64,000 nt of DNA, from contig CAIQJP010000092.1 in NCBI GenBank assembly GCA_903872155.1, positions 22,056 through 86,055 of the forward strand, in the 5' to 3' direction. This DNA comes from an uncultured Actinomycetes bacterium. Its GTDB lineage: Bacteria > Actinomycetota > Acidimicrobiia > Acidimicrobiales > Ilumatobacteraceae. This document shows positions 43,838 through 52,510 of this stretch, piece after piece (position 1 is the stretch's first letter; every line of letters starts with the position of its first letter). The position numbers and the translations under genes were made by a program. The notes below the pieces were generated by a model. The model was not told the DNA's origin. It made no database searches and was given only the letters and a program-made list of their open reading frames with translations.

Positions 43838-45172
43838 ATGGAAAAGATCCTTGACGCCATCATGAGCGGTGCCGATAGCGCAACTATCGGAGCCCTCAGC
43901 ATTCCCGACAATTACCGAGCCGCCCATATTTTGGCGAGCGAAGCAAATATGTGGGAAGGCGTGGCATCAGAGAAGAAAGACCCGCGCCAAAGCGTGCACG
44001 TGGGCGATGTCGCCACACCCGAATTAGCCCCCGATGAGGTGTATGTCGCAGTGATGGCGAGCAGCATCAACTTCAACACCGTGTGGTCAAGTATTTTTGA
44101 ACCAGTGTCAACCTTTGGTCCAATGAAGCGCCTCTCGCGTGAGAGCGATTGGGCTAAGCGCCACGATCAGCCGTATCAAGTAATTGGTAGCGACGCTTCG
44201 GGTGTCGTTGTCAAGGTTGGTTCAGCTGTGCGCATGTGGAAGCCTGGCGATCACGTGACCGTGCATTGCAATCACGTTGACGATCAAGACAACACCGCGC
44301 ATAACGATTCGATGATGGCCGCGAATCAGCGCATTTGGGGATACGAAACGAACTTTGGTGGTTTGGCCGATCTTTCAGTTGTTAAGGCCAATCAATTGAT
44401 GCCCAAGCCCGCGCACCTCACTTGGGAAGAAGCAGCGGTTAACGCATTGTGTAATTCAACGAGTTATCGCATGTTGGTCAGTCGCAACGGTGCTGCCATG
44501 AAACAAGGTGATGTCGTTTTGATTTGGGGTGCCACCGGTGGCATTGGTGCGTATGCGACTCAATATGTCTTGAACGGCGGAGGCATTCCGGTGTGTGTCG
44601 TCAGTAGTGACGACAAGGCACAAATTTTGCGCGATATGGGTGTTGAGCACATCATCAATCGCAAGACCGCGAACTACAAGTTCTGGAAAGACGAACACAC
44701 TCACGACGAAAGTGAATGGCGTCGTCTCGGAACCGATATTCGTGATCTCGCCGGCGAAGACCCCGACATCGTTTTTGAACACCCTGGTCGTTCAACTTTC
44801 GCTGCATCGATTTATGTTGCCAAGCGTGGTGGCACAGTGGTGACATGTGCGGCTACCAGTGGCTTCATGATGGAATTCGACAACCGCCACTTCTGGATGC
44901 GACTCAAGAATCTTGTCGGTAGTCACTTCGCTAACTACCAAGAAGCGTGGCAGGCCAACCGCCTGTTGGCCAAGGGCATGATTCATCCGGTGCTGAGCCA
45001 GACCTTTGACTTGAATCATGTTGGTGAAGCTGCGTACCAAGTGCATAACAACATGCATGAGGGCAAGTTGGGCGTCTTGTGTCTGGCTCCAGAACGTGGT
45101 CTTGGTATCACCGATCCGGCGTTCCGCGCCAAAGTTGGCGAAGCCAATATCACCCGATTCCAGCGCGCCTGA
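43838..45172 (+). CDS. ccr: Crotonyl-CoA carboxylase/reductase
   Basis: 444 residues, MDR superfamily; reductively carboxylates crotonyl-CoA to ethylmalonyl-CoA with NADPH. NADP fold GATGGIGAYATQYVL at about 231. By eye N80, E170 and H351 appear to match the CO2-binding N81, E171 and H365 described for the Kitasatospora enzyme; the fourth position, Phe170 there, is Tyr169 here (IWGYETNFGG). The CCR-type N-terminal extension (DNYRAAHILASEANMWEG) separates it from plain enoyl-CoA reductases. Divergent from thiolase, followed by methylmalonyl-CoA epimerase. Confidence 0.93.
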   Translation: MEKILDAIMSGADSATIGALSIPDNYRAAHILASEANMWEGVASEKKDPRQSVHVGDVATPELAPDEVYVAVMASSINFNTVWSSIFEPVSTFGPMKRLSRESDWAKRHDQPYQVIGSDASGVVVKVGSAVRMWKPGDHVTVHCNHVDDQDNTAHNDSMMAANQRIWGYETNFGGLADLSVVKANQLMPKPAHLTWEEAAVNALCNSTSYRMLVSRNGAAMKQGDVVLIWGATGGIGAYATQYVLNGGGIPVCVVSSDDKAQILRDMGVEHIINRKTANYKFWKDEHTHDESEWRRLGTDIRDLAGEDPDIVFEHPGRSTFAASIYVAKRGGTVVTCAATSGFMMEFDNRHFWMRLKNLVGSHFANYQEAWQANRLLAKGMIHPVLSQTFDLNHVGEAAYQVHNNMHEGKLGVLCLAPERGLGITDPAFRAKVGEANITRFQRA

Positions 45173-45194
45173 TCTTTCGTGGCATTGTGTTGAG

Positions 45195-45596
45195 ATGATT
45201 CTCACCGAAATCGACCACGTCGCTATTGCCGTCAAAGACCTCGAAGCCGCCATTGATTATTACAAGCGGGCCTTTGGTGCCGAAGTAGATCACCGCGAAA
45301 TCGTTGAAAGCGATGGCGTTGAAGAAGCGTTGTTGAAGGTCGCCGAAAGCTACATACAACTGTTGACGCCAACTCGCCCCGACAGTCCCGTTGCAAAAGC
45401 GATTGAAAAGCGTGGCGAAGGCCTTCACCACATTGGTTACCGAGTTGCCGATTGTGGCGCTGCGTTGAATGCGATGTTGGCCGCTGGTGCAACCGCGATC
45501 GACAAGGCACCTCGTCCAGGTAGCCGTGGAACCACCGTTGCGTTCATCCACCCCAAGGGCAGTTTCGGAACCTTGATCGAACTCGTTCAGGAGTAA
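45195..45596 (+). CDS. mce: Methylmalonyl-CoA epimerase
   Basis: 133 residues, two VOC (glyoxalase-like) repeats: EIDHVAIAVKDLEAAIDYYKRAFGAEV and GLHHIGYRVADCGAALNAML, each with a metal His; metal ligands H8, H~76 and E~129 (GTLIELVQE). Interconverts (2R)- and (2S)-methylmalonyl-CoA; family members also act on ethylmalonyl-CoA. ATG at 45195, 22 bp after ccr, so likely the same transcript as the carboxylase. Confidence 0.93.
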   Translation: MILTEIDHVAIAVKDLEAAIDYYKRAFGAEVDHREIVESDGVEEALLKVAESYIQLLTPTRPDSPVAKAIEKRGEGLHHIGYRVADCGAALNAMLAAGATAIDKAPRPGSRGTTVAFIHPKGSFGTLIELVQE

Positions 45597-45599
45597 TAA

Positions 45600-46787
45600 T
45601 CAGTCGGCTTGAAGTAACAAGCCTTTGAGGTATTCCGATTCGGGGAAGTGCAAGTGCACCGGATGATCAACTGGCTGACCAAGTCGGCGAATAATTCGTA
45701 GATCACGCTTCGCGTCAACGGCTGCTCCGGCAACAACCTTCTGGAACAAATCTGTATCCATTGACTGTGAACACGAGAACGTCATCAATTTGCCGCCAGG
45801 TGCGAGCAACTTGATACCAACCAAGTTGATGTCCTTGTACTTACGGGTGGCACGCTCAATATGTTTCGCGCTTGCCGAATACTTCGGTGGGTCAAGAATG
45901 ATCAAGTCGAACTCGGCGCGGCGATCGCGCATACGACGAAGAACTTCAAAGGCATCACCTTCGATGACTTCACCCACGTCAACGCCGTTTAATTCGGCAT
46001 TCTGTTTTGCTAACTCAAGTGCGGGGCCAGAAGACTCAACGGTAGTGACCGAGGCTGCGCCATTCTTGGCCGCAACAATTCCGAATGAACCGGTGTAACC
46101 AAACACATTCAGCACTCGAAGTCCTGGCGCTAGTGAGGCCACCAACTTTCGCGAATCGCGTTGGTCAATATAGAAACCAGTTTTGTGTCCTTCTTCAACA
46201 TTGACGATGTACTTCTCGTTACCTTCAATGGCGTAGATCTTTGCAGGCAAGACGCCAGCAGCAAGTCCGTTACGCACGGTGAGACCTTCGCGTTCGCGAT
46301 CGGCACCTTCACTTCGTTCGTACACACACGTGATTCCTTCAACCTTCATGAGAGTTGAAACCACGGCGTCGCGCCAACGTTCGATTCCGACGCTGTTGAT
46401 TTCCATCACCGCAACTTCGCCGTAGCGATCGACGGTTAAACCTGGTAATCCATCAGCATCGCCAAAGATCAAGCGACATGTATGAGTGAGTTCAGGGTTG
46501 ACGTTACGTTGCGCAACGGCCTTGTTGATGGTCTCGGCAATAAAGCCCGCGGTAATTTCAACATTGGGATCAAATGACCACACCCGAGCGCGCAAAGCAG
46601 AGAACGGACTGTATGAAGCGGTGGCGAGTTCGGTTCCGTTAGCCGCAATGATGCGAACGGTGTCGCCGGGCTGCGGATCTCCATCAACTTTGGCAACCGC
46701 ACCACTGAGAATCCACGGGTGACCGCGTTTCAAGCTGCGATCGCGATCGGCTTTGAGATGCAGTGAGGCTGAAGGTTCGATTGTCAT
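45600..46787 (-). CDS. RlmI/RlmK-like class I rRNA methyltransferase
   Basis: 395 residues. N-terminal PUA domain (about 1-75: LKADRDRSLKRGHPWILSGAVA), then EEHU-type insert and a Rossmann methyltransferase with VLNVFGYTGSFGIVAAKNGA (SAM) and LIILDPPKYS (DPPxx catalytic motif, about 302). Close to 23S rRNA m5C methyltransferase RlmI. Convergent with mce (4-bp gap). Confidence 0.92.
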   Translation of the reverse strand: MTIEPSASLHLKADRDRSLKRGHPWILSGAVAKVDGDPQPGDTVRIIAANGTELATASYSPFSALRARVWSFDPNVEITAGFIAETINKAVAQRNVNPELTHTCRLIFGDADGLPGLTVDRYGEVAVMEINSVGIERWRDAVVSTLMKVEGITCVYERSEGADREREGLTVRNGLAAGVLPAKIYAIEGNEKYIVNVEEGHKTGFYIDQRDSRKLVASLAPGLRVLNVFGYTGSFGIVAAKNGAASVTTVESSGPALELAKQNAELNGVDVGEVIEGDAFEVLRRMRDRRAEFDLIILDPPKYSASAKHIERATRKYKDINLVGIKLLAPGGKLMTFSCSQSMDTDLFQKVVAGAAVDAKRDLRIIRRLGQPVDHPVHLHFPESEYLKGLLLQAD

Positions 46788-46815
46788 TGCCTAGAGGGTA
46801 CGACCTTGAGAAGCC

Positions 46816-46845
46816 TTGACGCGTTCTTGACAATACAGATATTTA
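46816..46845 (+). promoter_or_regulatory. Possible sigma70-type promoter of the pilin gene
   Basis: TTGACG (46816-46821), 18-bp spacer, TATTTA (46840-46845) in the 121-bp gap before the pilin gene; a perfect TTGACA (46827-46832) also lies here but lacks a good partner. The predicted start would leave about a 55-nt leader ending at the AAAGGA Shine-Dalgarno. Confidence 0.35.
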
Positions 46846-46908
46846 GTCCAGCGTGTCTTTGCCGATATCAAAAGCGTCATTCACCGTCTTCAATTGAAAG
46901 GAAAAAAC

Positions 46909-47250
46909 ATGAATATCAACAAAGAAACAATGCAGGCTCGCCGAGATAAGGGATTCACCCTCGTCGAATTGCTGATCGTCGTCGTGATCTTGGGCATTTT
47001 GGCAACCGTGACGGTTTTCGCCGTTCGCGGCATCACTGACAAGGGTCAAGAGAGCGCCTGTGACACCGATAAGCGAGTCATGGAAACAGCCGTCGAAACC
47101 TGGTACGCCGATCAGTCGGCCACAACCGTTGGTGATCCCACCGAAGCCGGTTTGGTGACCGCCAAGTTCTTGCGCTCAGAATCAACGTTGTATGACGTGG
47201 GTGTTGCTGGTGCAGTGAATCCTCAAGTTGGCGGAGCTTGCGTCGCCTAA
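46909..47250 (+). CDS. Type IV major pilin-like prepilin
   Basis: 113 residues. Positively charged leader (MNINKETMQARRDKG) ending at the prepilin peptidase site G15|F16, then the class III signature FTLVELLIVVVILGILA with the conserved Glu at mature +5. The globular part is small (about 75 residues) with a Cys pair (ACDTDK, GGACVA). Shine-Dalgarno AAAGGA precedes the ATG. Substrate of the PilD-like peptidase at 48449 and retracted by PilT; followed by a textbook terminator. Confidence 0.92.
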   Translation: MNINKETMQARRDKGFTLVELLIVVVILGILATVTVFAVRGITDKGQESACDTDKRVMETAVETWYADQSATTVGDPTEAGLVTAKFLRSESTLYDVGVAGAVNPQVGGACVA

Positions 47251-47272
47251 TTCAGTCCATATCAGCGTCAAC

Positions 47273-47304
47273 AAAAAGGCCGGCCCGCAAGGGCCGGCCT
47301 TTTT
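47273..47304. terminator. Rho-independent bidirectional terminator after the pilin gene
   Basis: A-run plus GGCCGGCCC arm (47273-47286), GCAA tetraloop, GGGCCGGCC arm and T-run (47291-47304). Symmetrical, so it can end transcripts of the pilin (plus) and of pilT (minus) arriving from the other side. Confidence 0.93.
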
Positions 47305-47320
47305 ATTAACGATATTTCAA

Positions 47321-48430
47321 TTAGCTATTAACCAGTTGTGAACGCTGCGTGGCGATCTGGGTGACAACTTCTTTGGGATACGCACTCTGACTGCAGGCAT
47401 CGGCCTGAGTGATATGGCCAGCAATGACCAACCGCGCCAAATCCATCTCGAGGGTTTGCATTCCTTCGTTTTGACCAGTGCTGATGACGTTACGCATCTG
47501 TCGGGTTTTGCCTTCGCGCAATAAGTTGCGCACCGCGTCATTGACCATCAGCGCCTCATAGGCAGCGACACGTCCACCATGTTCGGAAGCAATGAGCCGT
47601 TGGCTGATGATTCCTTGTAATGACCCCGCAAGTTGAATCTGAATCTGATCACGGCGCTCGGCCGGAAATACGTCAACAATTCGGTCAAGAGCTTGCGAAG
47701 CATCGTTGGTGTGCAACGTTGCGAAAACAAGGTGGCCAGTTTCGGCAAGTGTGAGGGTGATGGCAATCGATTCAAGGTCACGCATTTCGCCCAACAAAAT
47801 CACATCAGGGTCTTCGCGTAATGCTGACCGCAAACCGTCTTCAAACGAATTGACATCAGTGCCAACTTCACGTTGGTTGACCAACGATCGCTTATGAGTG
47901 TGGACAAACTCAACTGGATCTTCGATGGTCAAGATGTGACATGCTCGATCACGATTGATCTGGTCAATCATTGCGGCCAGTGTCGTGCTCTTACCAGAAC
48001 CAGTTGGCCCAACGACCAAAACTAAACCGTATGGAGCGTTGAGTAGCCGTGTACATGCGGCTGGGGCTCCGAGTTCGTCGAGAGGACTGATGCGGTGGGG
48101 GACCACACGAAGTGCGAGTGCCATGCAACCACGTTGACGAAATGCGTTGGCGCGAAAGCGACCAACACCATTGATGCCGAAAGAAAAGTCAACCTGGTGG
48201 TTGTGCTCAAACTCACTGGCCTTGGCTTTGTCAAGAAGACTGCCGATCATCCGATCAAGTTCGGTGGCATTGAGTTCGCTCGTACCTTCAATCGGAATCA
48301 GGTCTCCGCTCTGACGCACCATGGGAGGTCGGCCCATCGTGAGATGCAAGTCGGATGCCGAAGCACTGACGGTAGCTCTCAAGAGTCTGTCGAGTTCTGG
48401 GTCAATGTTGAGTTGAGTAAACGAAGTCAT
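47321..48430 (-). CDS. pilT: Type IV pilus retraction ATPase PilT
   Basis: 369 residues. N-terminal PAS-like domain, then Walker A GPTGSGKS, Asp box (TIEDPVEFVHTHKRSLVNQREVGTDV), Walker B VILLGEMRD, His box HTNDASQALDRIVDVFP and the AIRNLIREGK-like arm (VRNLLREGKTRQMRN). Powers pilus disassembly and twitching. Start ATG with AAAGGA upstream; divergent from pilD with about 18 bp between the starts. Confidence 0.95.
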   Translation of the reverse strand: MTSFTQLNIDPELDRLLRATVSASASDLHLTMGRPPMVRQSGDLIPIEGTSELNATELDRMIGSLLDKAKASEFEHNHQVDFSFGINGVGRFRANAFRQRGCMALALRVVPHRISPLDELGAPAACTRLLNAPYGLVLVVGPTGSGKSTTLAAMIDQINRDRACHILTIEDPVEFVHTHKRSLVNQREVGTDVNSFEDGLRSALREDPDVILLGEMRDLESIAITLTLAETGHLVFATLHTNDASQALDRIVDVFPAERRDQIQIQLAGSLQGIISQRLIASEHGGRVAAYEALMVNDAVRNLLREGKTRQMRNVISTGQNEGMQTLEMDLARLVIAGHITQADACSQSAYPKEVVTQIATQRSQLVNS

Positions 48431-48448
48431 CGCTAGTGTCCTTTGTTA

Positions 48449-49246
48449 ATGATTTGCGCGAACGGCATCGACATTGCGACACCGGTGTTGTGGGTTGCTC
48501 TTGTCATGGGTCTGTTAATTGGTTCGTTCTTGACAGTGGTCATTGATCGAGTTCCGCGTGGAGCGTCGGTCGTTCAACCGGGATCGGCTTGCGGATCGTG
48601 TGGACTTGAACTCGGTCCACTTGATTTGGTGCCCGTGCTGTCGTGGATCGTGTTGCGCGGCAAATGTCGCAGGTGTCGCCAACCCATAGGCATTGAACCA
48701 ATTGTCGTCGAGATTGTGACGGCCGTTCTTTTCGTCTTGATGGCAATTCATTTTGAGCGCAGTGTTTTGGTTGCAGCATTTTGTGTTTTTGCGGCTGGCC
48801 TCACGGGCTTGACCGTCATTGATCTGAAAACTCAACGTTTGCCCCGCGAAGTGTCGTACACCGTGATGGCTTTGGGCGCGCCTCTGTTGGTGATTGCTGC
48901 ATTGATTGACAATGAGCCACGACGTATTTACATGGCGTTGTTTGGTGCAGCCATTTCTCTTGCTGCCATGGGTGCTTTGTATGCCGTCAGTCGAGGCGGG
49001 CTTGGTGATGGAGATGTACGACTCAGTCCGTTGCTCGGAATGTACTTGGGATGGTTGAATCCAGGTCTTGCACTGGTCGGGCTGTTCTACGGATTCATTC
49101 TTGGTGCAGTTATTGGAGTCGTGATGATGATCATTGGTAAGGCTGGACGCCGAACGCAATTGCCGTTCGGACCATTCCTGGCGGCCGGATCGTTCGTCGC
49201 AATTTTCTACGGACAAAATCTCATCGACATGGTGTTGGGACACTGA
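48449..49246 (+). CDS. pilD: Prepilin leader peptidase (PilD/GspO type)
   Basis: About 265 residues, aspartic membrane peptidase and N-methylase. The first helix is followed by GSFLTVVIDRVPRG and the cytoplasmic zinc CxxC pair region (CGSCGLELGPLDLVPVLSWIVLRGKCRRC). Catalytic Asp: one in the VIDLKTQRLP loop, the other in GGLGDGDVRLSPLLG. Eight or so helices. TTG at 48443 is an alternative start; no strong Shine-Dalgarno. Cleaves the pilin at 46909. Confidence 0.93.
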   Translation: MICANGIDIATPVLWVALVMGLLIGSFLTVVIDRVPRGASVVQPGSACGSCGLELGPLDLVPVLSWIVLRGKCRRCRQPIGIEPIVVEIVTAVLFVLMAIHFERSVLVAAFCVFAAGLTGLTVIDLKTQRLPREVSYTVMALGAPLLVIAALIDNEPRRIYMALFGAAISLAAMGALYAVSRGGLGDGDVRLSPLLGMYLGWLNPGLALVGLFYGFILGAVIGVVMMIIGKAGRRTQLPFGPFLAAGSFVAIFYGQNLIDMVLGH

Positions 49247-49260
49247 ACTCAACGAGTTCA
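49244..49260. terminator. Short hairpin at the convergent ends of pilD and pilC
   Basis: Perfect 7-bp palindrome TGAACTC-AAC-GAGTTCA that contains the pilD stop codon and abuts the pilC stop. May act as a weak bidirectional terminator, but there is no T run. Confidence 0.35.
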
Positions 49261-50475
49261 TCACGCACCATCCTTCACTCCACCAAGAACTCCGTACATC
49301 GCCGATACAAGAGCGACGGCGACAAAGCCGACCATTAAGCCCACACCAATGATCATGATTGGTTCAAACATGGTGGTGAAGCGTTTGATGCGCACTTCAA
49401 GTTCGGAGTCGAAGTACTCACTTGCTGCTGCAAGCTGTTCGTCAAGGGTTCCGGTCTCTTCACCAACCTTGAACATTTGCTTGGCAGCACCCGGAAAGAG
49501 GTTGGTGGCAGCTAATGGCCCTGAGAATCCCGATCCGCGGAGCATTTCCTCGCGAGCTATTTCGAGACGTTCGCGATACACCGTGTTGGCTGTTGCTTCA
49601 GTCGTTGTTTCCATTCCATCGGGAAGCGGCACGCCGGCGCGAACCATTGCGCCAAGAATGCGACAGAAGCGTTCAAGAATGGCGTATTCAATAATTCCTT
49701 TGACAACCGGAATCTTGAGGATGGCGCGGTCTTTGAATCGTTGTCCTTTATCGGTCTTGATCATCCAAATGGCCAAGGCGATGATGCACATGAAAAAAGT
49801 GATCGGTATGTAAATGAGATCAGTGAAAAGCGATGCAACTGCTAACAACATGCGTGTCGGTAGTGGAAGGTCGGCATTGAGTTCAGCAAAGAGAGGTTTG
49901 AATTTTGGCAATACATATCCGGCCAAGATCACAACGGTGACAACGGCCATCACCATCACGACGCCGGGGTATGACAAAGCACTCACAACTTTTGAACGTG
50001 TCTCTATTTCTCGGTTGAGATAGGCCGACAAACTGTCAAGAGTTTCATCAAGGCGTCCGGTGAGTTCGGCGCTGTGCAAAATACCGACGTAATAGTTCGG
50101 GAATACTTGCGTGTGCTTGGCAGCAGCCATTGAAAGCGTTCCGCCGTTACGGAGTTCTTCGATCATTGCGGTGATGGCTCGACGCAATGCGGTGTCTTGA
50201 GTTTCATCACCGATGGTCTCAAGTGCGGTCGTAATCGGAATACCCGCACGAACAAAAACCGCGAGTTGACGCGTGAAGTGCATCAACTCTTTCTTCTTGA
50301 CTTTTTCTTTGGTGAGTTCAAATTGAAGAAGTCCGCGCTTCTCGGCCAATTTGGTGGGATAAAGATCTTGGCTTAAAAGATGTGCGCGGGCATCGCCGAT
50401 GCTGTCGGCTTTCGTGTCACCTTCAATCGTGAGACCTTCATTGTTGATCGCGCTATAGGCAAACTTCGGCATCAA
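49261..50475 (-). CDS. pilC: Type IV pilus inner-membrane platform protein PilC
   Basis: 404 residues. Two GspF domains: the first (FTRQLAVFVRAGIPITTALETI), the second (FCRILGAMVRAGVPLPDGMETT), three membrane helices at about 170, 220 and 380. Connects the ATPases to the growing pilus. Preceded on the same strand by the pilB ATPase (8 bp). Confidence 0.94.
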   Translation of the reverse strand: MMPKFAYSAINNEGLTIEGDTKADSIGDARAHLLSQDLYPTKLAEKRGLLQFELTKEKVKKKELMHFTRQLAVFVRAGIPITTALETIGDETQDTALRRAITAMIEELRNGGTLSMAAAKHTQVFPNYYVGILHSAELTGRLDETLDSLSAYLNREIETRSKVVSALSYPGVVMVMAVVTVVILAGYVLPKFKPLFAELNADLPLPTRMLLAVASLFTDLIYIPITFFMCIIALAIWMIKTDKGQRFKDRAILKIPVVKGIIEYAILERFCRILGAMVRAGVPLPDGMETTTEATANTVYRERLEIAREEMLRGSGFSGPLAATNLFPGAAKQMFKVGEETGTLDEQLAAASEYFDSELEVRIKRFTTMFEPIMIIGVGLMVGFVAVALVSAMYGVLGGVKDGA

Positions 50476-50483
50476 TGTTCCAG

Positions 50484-51758
50484 TCAGGCCACGTACAAAG
50501 TTCTGATGACTTCGGCAACGGTGGTGATATCAGAATCAACGAGATTGATTGCTTCGGCGATCATGGGTCGCATACCTTCATCAATTGCCAACTGACGTAC
50601 TCGTTCAGTGGTCGCATGTTCAACAATCAGTTGGCGAATAGCAGGTGAAAGTTTAAGAAGCTCGTAGACGCCGATGCGATCGCGGTACCCAGTCTGTGAA
50701 CAATCTTGACAACCAACTCCATGGAAGAAAAGTGCCTTTTCGCTCTTGGGAAGATGATGATGAAAGAGAGCCATCTCTTCGGCATCTGGTTCATATGGCT
50801 GTTTGCATGAATCACAAATACGTCGCAACAAACGTTGGCCGATGACACCCATGACCGATGAAGCAATGAGGAATGCTTCAATACCCATGTCAAGCAATCG
50901 ATGTAGTGCAGCCGCGGCATCGGTGCCGTGAAGTGATGACAACACGAAGTGGCCAGTGAGTGCTGATTGAACGGCAATACGCGCGGTGTCGGCATCGCGA
51001 ATTTCGCCAACCAAAATCACATCCGGGTCTTGGCGCAACAATGCCCGAAGTCCAGTTGCAAAGGTGAGGCCAGCTTGCTCGTTGGTTTGAACTTGGTTGA
51101 TTCCTGGAAAGACGTATTCAACAGGATCTTCAATCGTCGTGACATTTTTGCCAATGTCATTGATTTCCATGAGTGACGCATACAAAGTGGTTGTTTTTCC
51201 TGCTCCGGTTGGACCAGCACAAATCACCATGCCAAATGGTGAGCGAACCATTTGCGAGTACATCTCGTGAGTGTCGTGTGGCATTCCGAGTTCACTGAGA
51301 CCAATAGTTGAACGTCGCTTGTCGAGAAGTCGCATCACGAGTTTTTCGCCGAAGACTGTCGAAACGGTGGCGACGCGTACATCGACTTCGCGTCCATCAA
51401 CTGTTGTTGAGAATTGACCGTCCTGTGGTCGGCGGCGTTCAACGATATTCATGCCCGCCATGATCTTTAAGCGGCTCACCAAACTTGAGTGCATATGTAG
51501 GGGGAGTTTTTGTGCTTCAACCAAGTTGCCATCAATGCGATAACGAATACGCAAGATGTCATTGAGTGGCTCAATATGAATGTCTGAAGCTCGGTCGCGC
51601 AAACCCTGACTGACCAGTGACGTCACCATCTGAACGACTGGGCCGTCGTCATCGGTGGCGACATTTGAATGTTCGGCAACCCGTGCCTTTGTCGAGACGT
51701 CAGCGACTACTTGGTCTTTAGGAGATGCAGATGCTTTGGTCGCCGATCGATTGAACAC
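50484..51758 (-). CDS. pilB: Type IV pilus assembly ATPase PilB, short form
   Basis: 424 residues, about 130 fewer than typical PilB. The N2 domain (VQMVTSLVSQGLRDRASDIHIEP), Walker A GPTGAGKTTT, Asp box TIEDPVEYVFPG, Walker B VILVGEIRD, His box and the zinc-binding tetra-Cys (CDSC ... CQDC) are complete, but the N-terminal MshEN/c-di-GMP-type domain is missing; an in-frame TAG two codons before the GTG start shows it is not hidden upstream. Extension motor for the pilus. pilC follows. Confidence 0.93.
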   Translation of the reverse strand: MFNRSATKASASPKDQVVADVSTKARVAEHSNVATDDDGPVVQMVTSLVSQGLRDRASDIHIEPLNDILRIRYRIDGNLVEAQKLPLHMHSSLVSRLKIMAGMNIVERRRPQDGQFSTTVDGREVDVRVATVSTVFGEKLVMRLLDKRRSTIGLSELGMPHDTHEMYSQMVRSPFGMVICAGPTGAGKTTTLYASLMEINDIGKNVTTIEDPVEYVFPGINQVQTNEQAGLTFATGLRALLRQDPDVILVGEIRDADTARIAVQSALTGHFVLSSLHGTDAAAALHRLLDMGIEAFLIASSVMGVIGQRLLRRICDSCKQPYEPDAEEMALFHHHLPKSEKALFFHGVGCQDCSQTGYRDRIGVYELLKLSPAIRQLIVEHATTERVRQLAIDEGMRPMIAEAINLVDSDITTVAEVIRTLYVA

Positions 51759-51811
51759 GGGTGTCTATCGGACTGGATCGACCCCACCTCAACCAGGGGG
51801 ATGGCTTCTTA

Positions 51812-51845
51812 ACAATCCCTTGACGTTCAGAACAGGAGGGATTGT
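51812..51845. repeat. Inverted repeat between pilB and vapB
   Basis: Perfect 9-bp arms ACAATCCCT (51812-51820) and AGGGATTGT (51837-51845) with a 16-base loop in the 113-bp divergent region. Could be an operator for VapBC or a leader hairpin of pilB; no T run. Confidence 0.5.
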
Positions 51846-51852
51846 CTCTAAA

Positions 51853-51872
51853 TAGGCGTATAGTTAGGCGTA
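51853..51872 (+). promoter_or_regulatory. Tandem direct repeat TAGGCGTA before vapB
   Basis: Two copies of TAGGCGTA (51853-51860 and 51865-51872), 12-bp period, just ahead of and touching the ATG of the antitoxin gene. RHH/AbrB antitoxins usually bind repeats overlapping their own promoter or start, so this is a candidate autoregulatory operator. Confidence 0.4.
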
Positions 51873-52120
51873 TGCCAAGGATTCAACTGTATTTGCCTGA
51901 CGATCTGTTCCAAGAGGTTAAATCTCGCCGTCTTCCCGCATCCGAAATACTGCAGGTCGCGGTGAGGGCTGTCGTTGAACGTGAAAAATCTCGTGAAGGT
52001 TTAGAGCATTACATCCGTGAACTCGAAGAAGAAATCGGCAGTCCATCTGACGAACAAAACGCACGAGCAGATGCGATCGTTCGCAACATCCAACTACACC
52101 AACTTCAGCAAGCTGGTTGA
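51872..52120 (+). CDS. VapB-like antitoxin
   Basis: 82 residues from ATG 51872. N-terminal strand and two helices of a ribbon-helix-helix DNA-binding fold (RIQLYLPDDLFQEVKSRRLPASEILQVAVRAVVE) and an acidic, toxin-binding C-terminus (EHYIRELEEEIGSPSDEQ). The toxin start ATG lies 2 bp after its stop. Predicted to neutralise the PIN toxin and repress the operon through the repeats upstream. Confidence 0.8.
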   Translation: MPRIQLYLPDDLFQEVKSRRLPASEILQVAVRAVVEREKSREGLEHYIRELEEEIGSPSDEQNARADAIVRNIQLHQLQQAG

Positions 52121-52122
52121 AC

Positions 52123-52500
52123 ATGATTGTTTTGGACAGCGGTGGAATTTCGAAACTTGCTGACCGATCACTTGATTCGTTGGCACTACTTAAACGACTG
52201 ATTGCTTTGAATGACGTCATGCTTGTGCCGTCGCCAGTTGTTGTTGAATGCCTGCACGGAAATTCTCCCAAAGATGCACCGGTCCTTCGATTCCTTCAAA
52301 AATGTGTCATCGAGGAAGTTCTACGAATGAGTACGGCACAACGTGCTGCTGAACTGAGGAGAATGTCTGGTCATGGGTCTGCGGTCGATGCCATCGTCGT
52401 TGCATTCGCTGAACCAGGTGGAACTGTTATCACAGGGGACCAAGTTGATATCGAGAATCTGGCTGCTCATGCAAGCAGGGTGCATGTAGTCGCCATTTGA
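52123..52500 (+). CDS. VapC-type PIN-domain toxin ribonuclease
   Basis: 125 residues. PIN acidic residues: Asp in VLDSGGIS, Glu in VVVECLHGN, Asp in SAVDAIVVAFA and Asp in GDQVDIENLA, in the normal order. A TTG six bases upstream is a possible start. Divides the pilus gene block from housekeeping genes; looks like an inserted type II toxin-antitoxin module. RNA target not predictable. Confidence 0.85.
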   Translation: MIVLDSGGISKLADRSLDSLALLKRLIALNDVMLVPSPVVVECLHGNSPKDAPVLRFLQKCVIEEVLRMSTAQRAAELRRMSGHGSAVDAIVVAFAEPGGTVITGDQVDIENLAAHASRVHVVAI

Positions 52501-52510
52501 ACTAGGCGTG

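Noticed and set aside
48515..49264. Long open frame antisense to pilD
   Set aside because: pilD has clear peptidase motifs; the opposite frame shows no family pattern and is Arg/Ser/His-rich as expected of a shadow.
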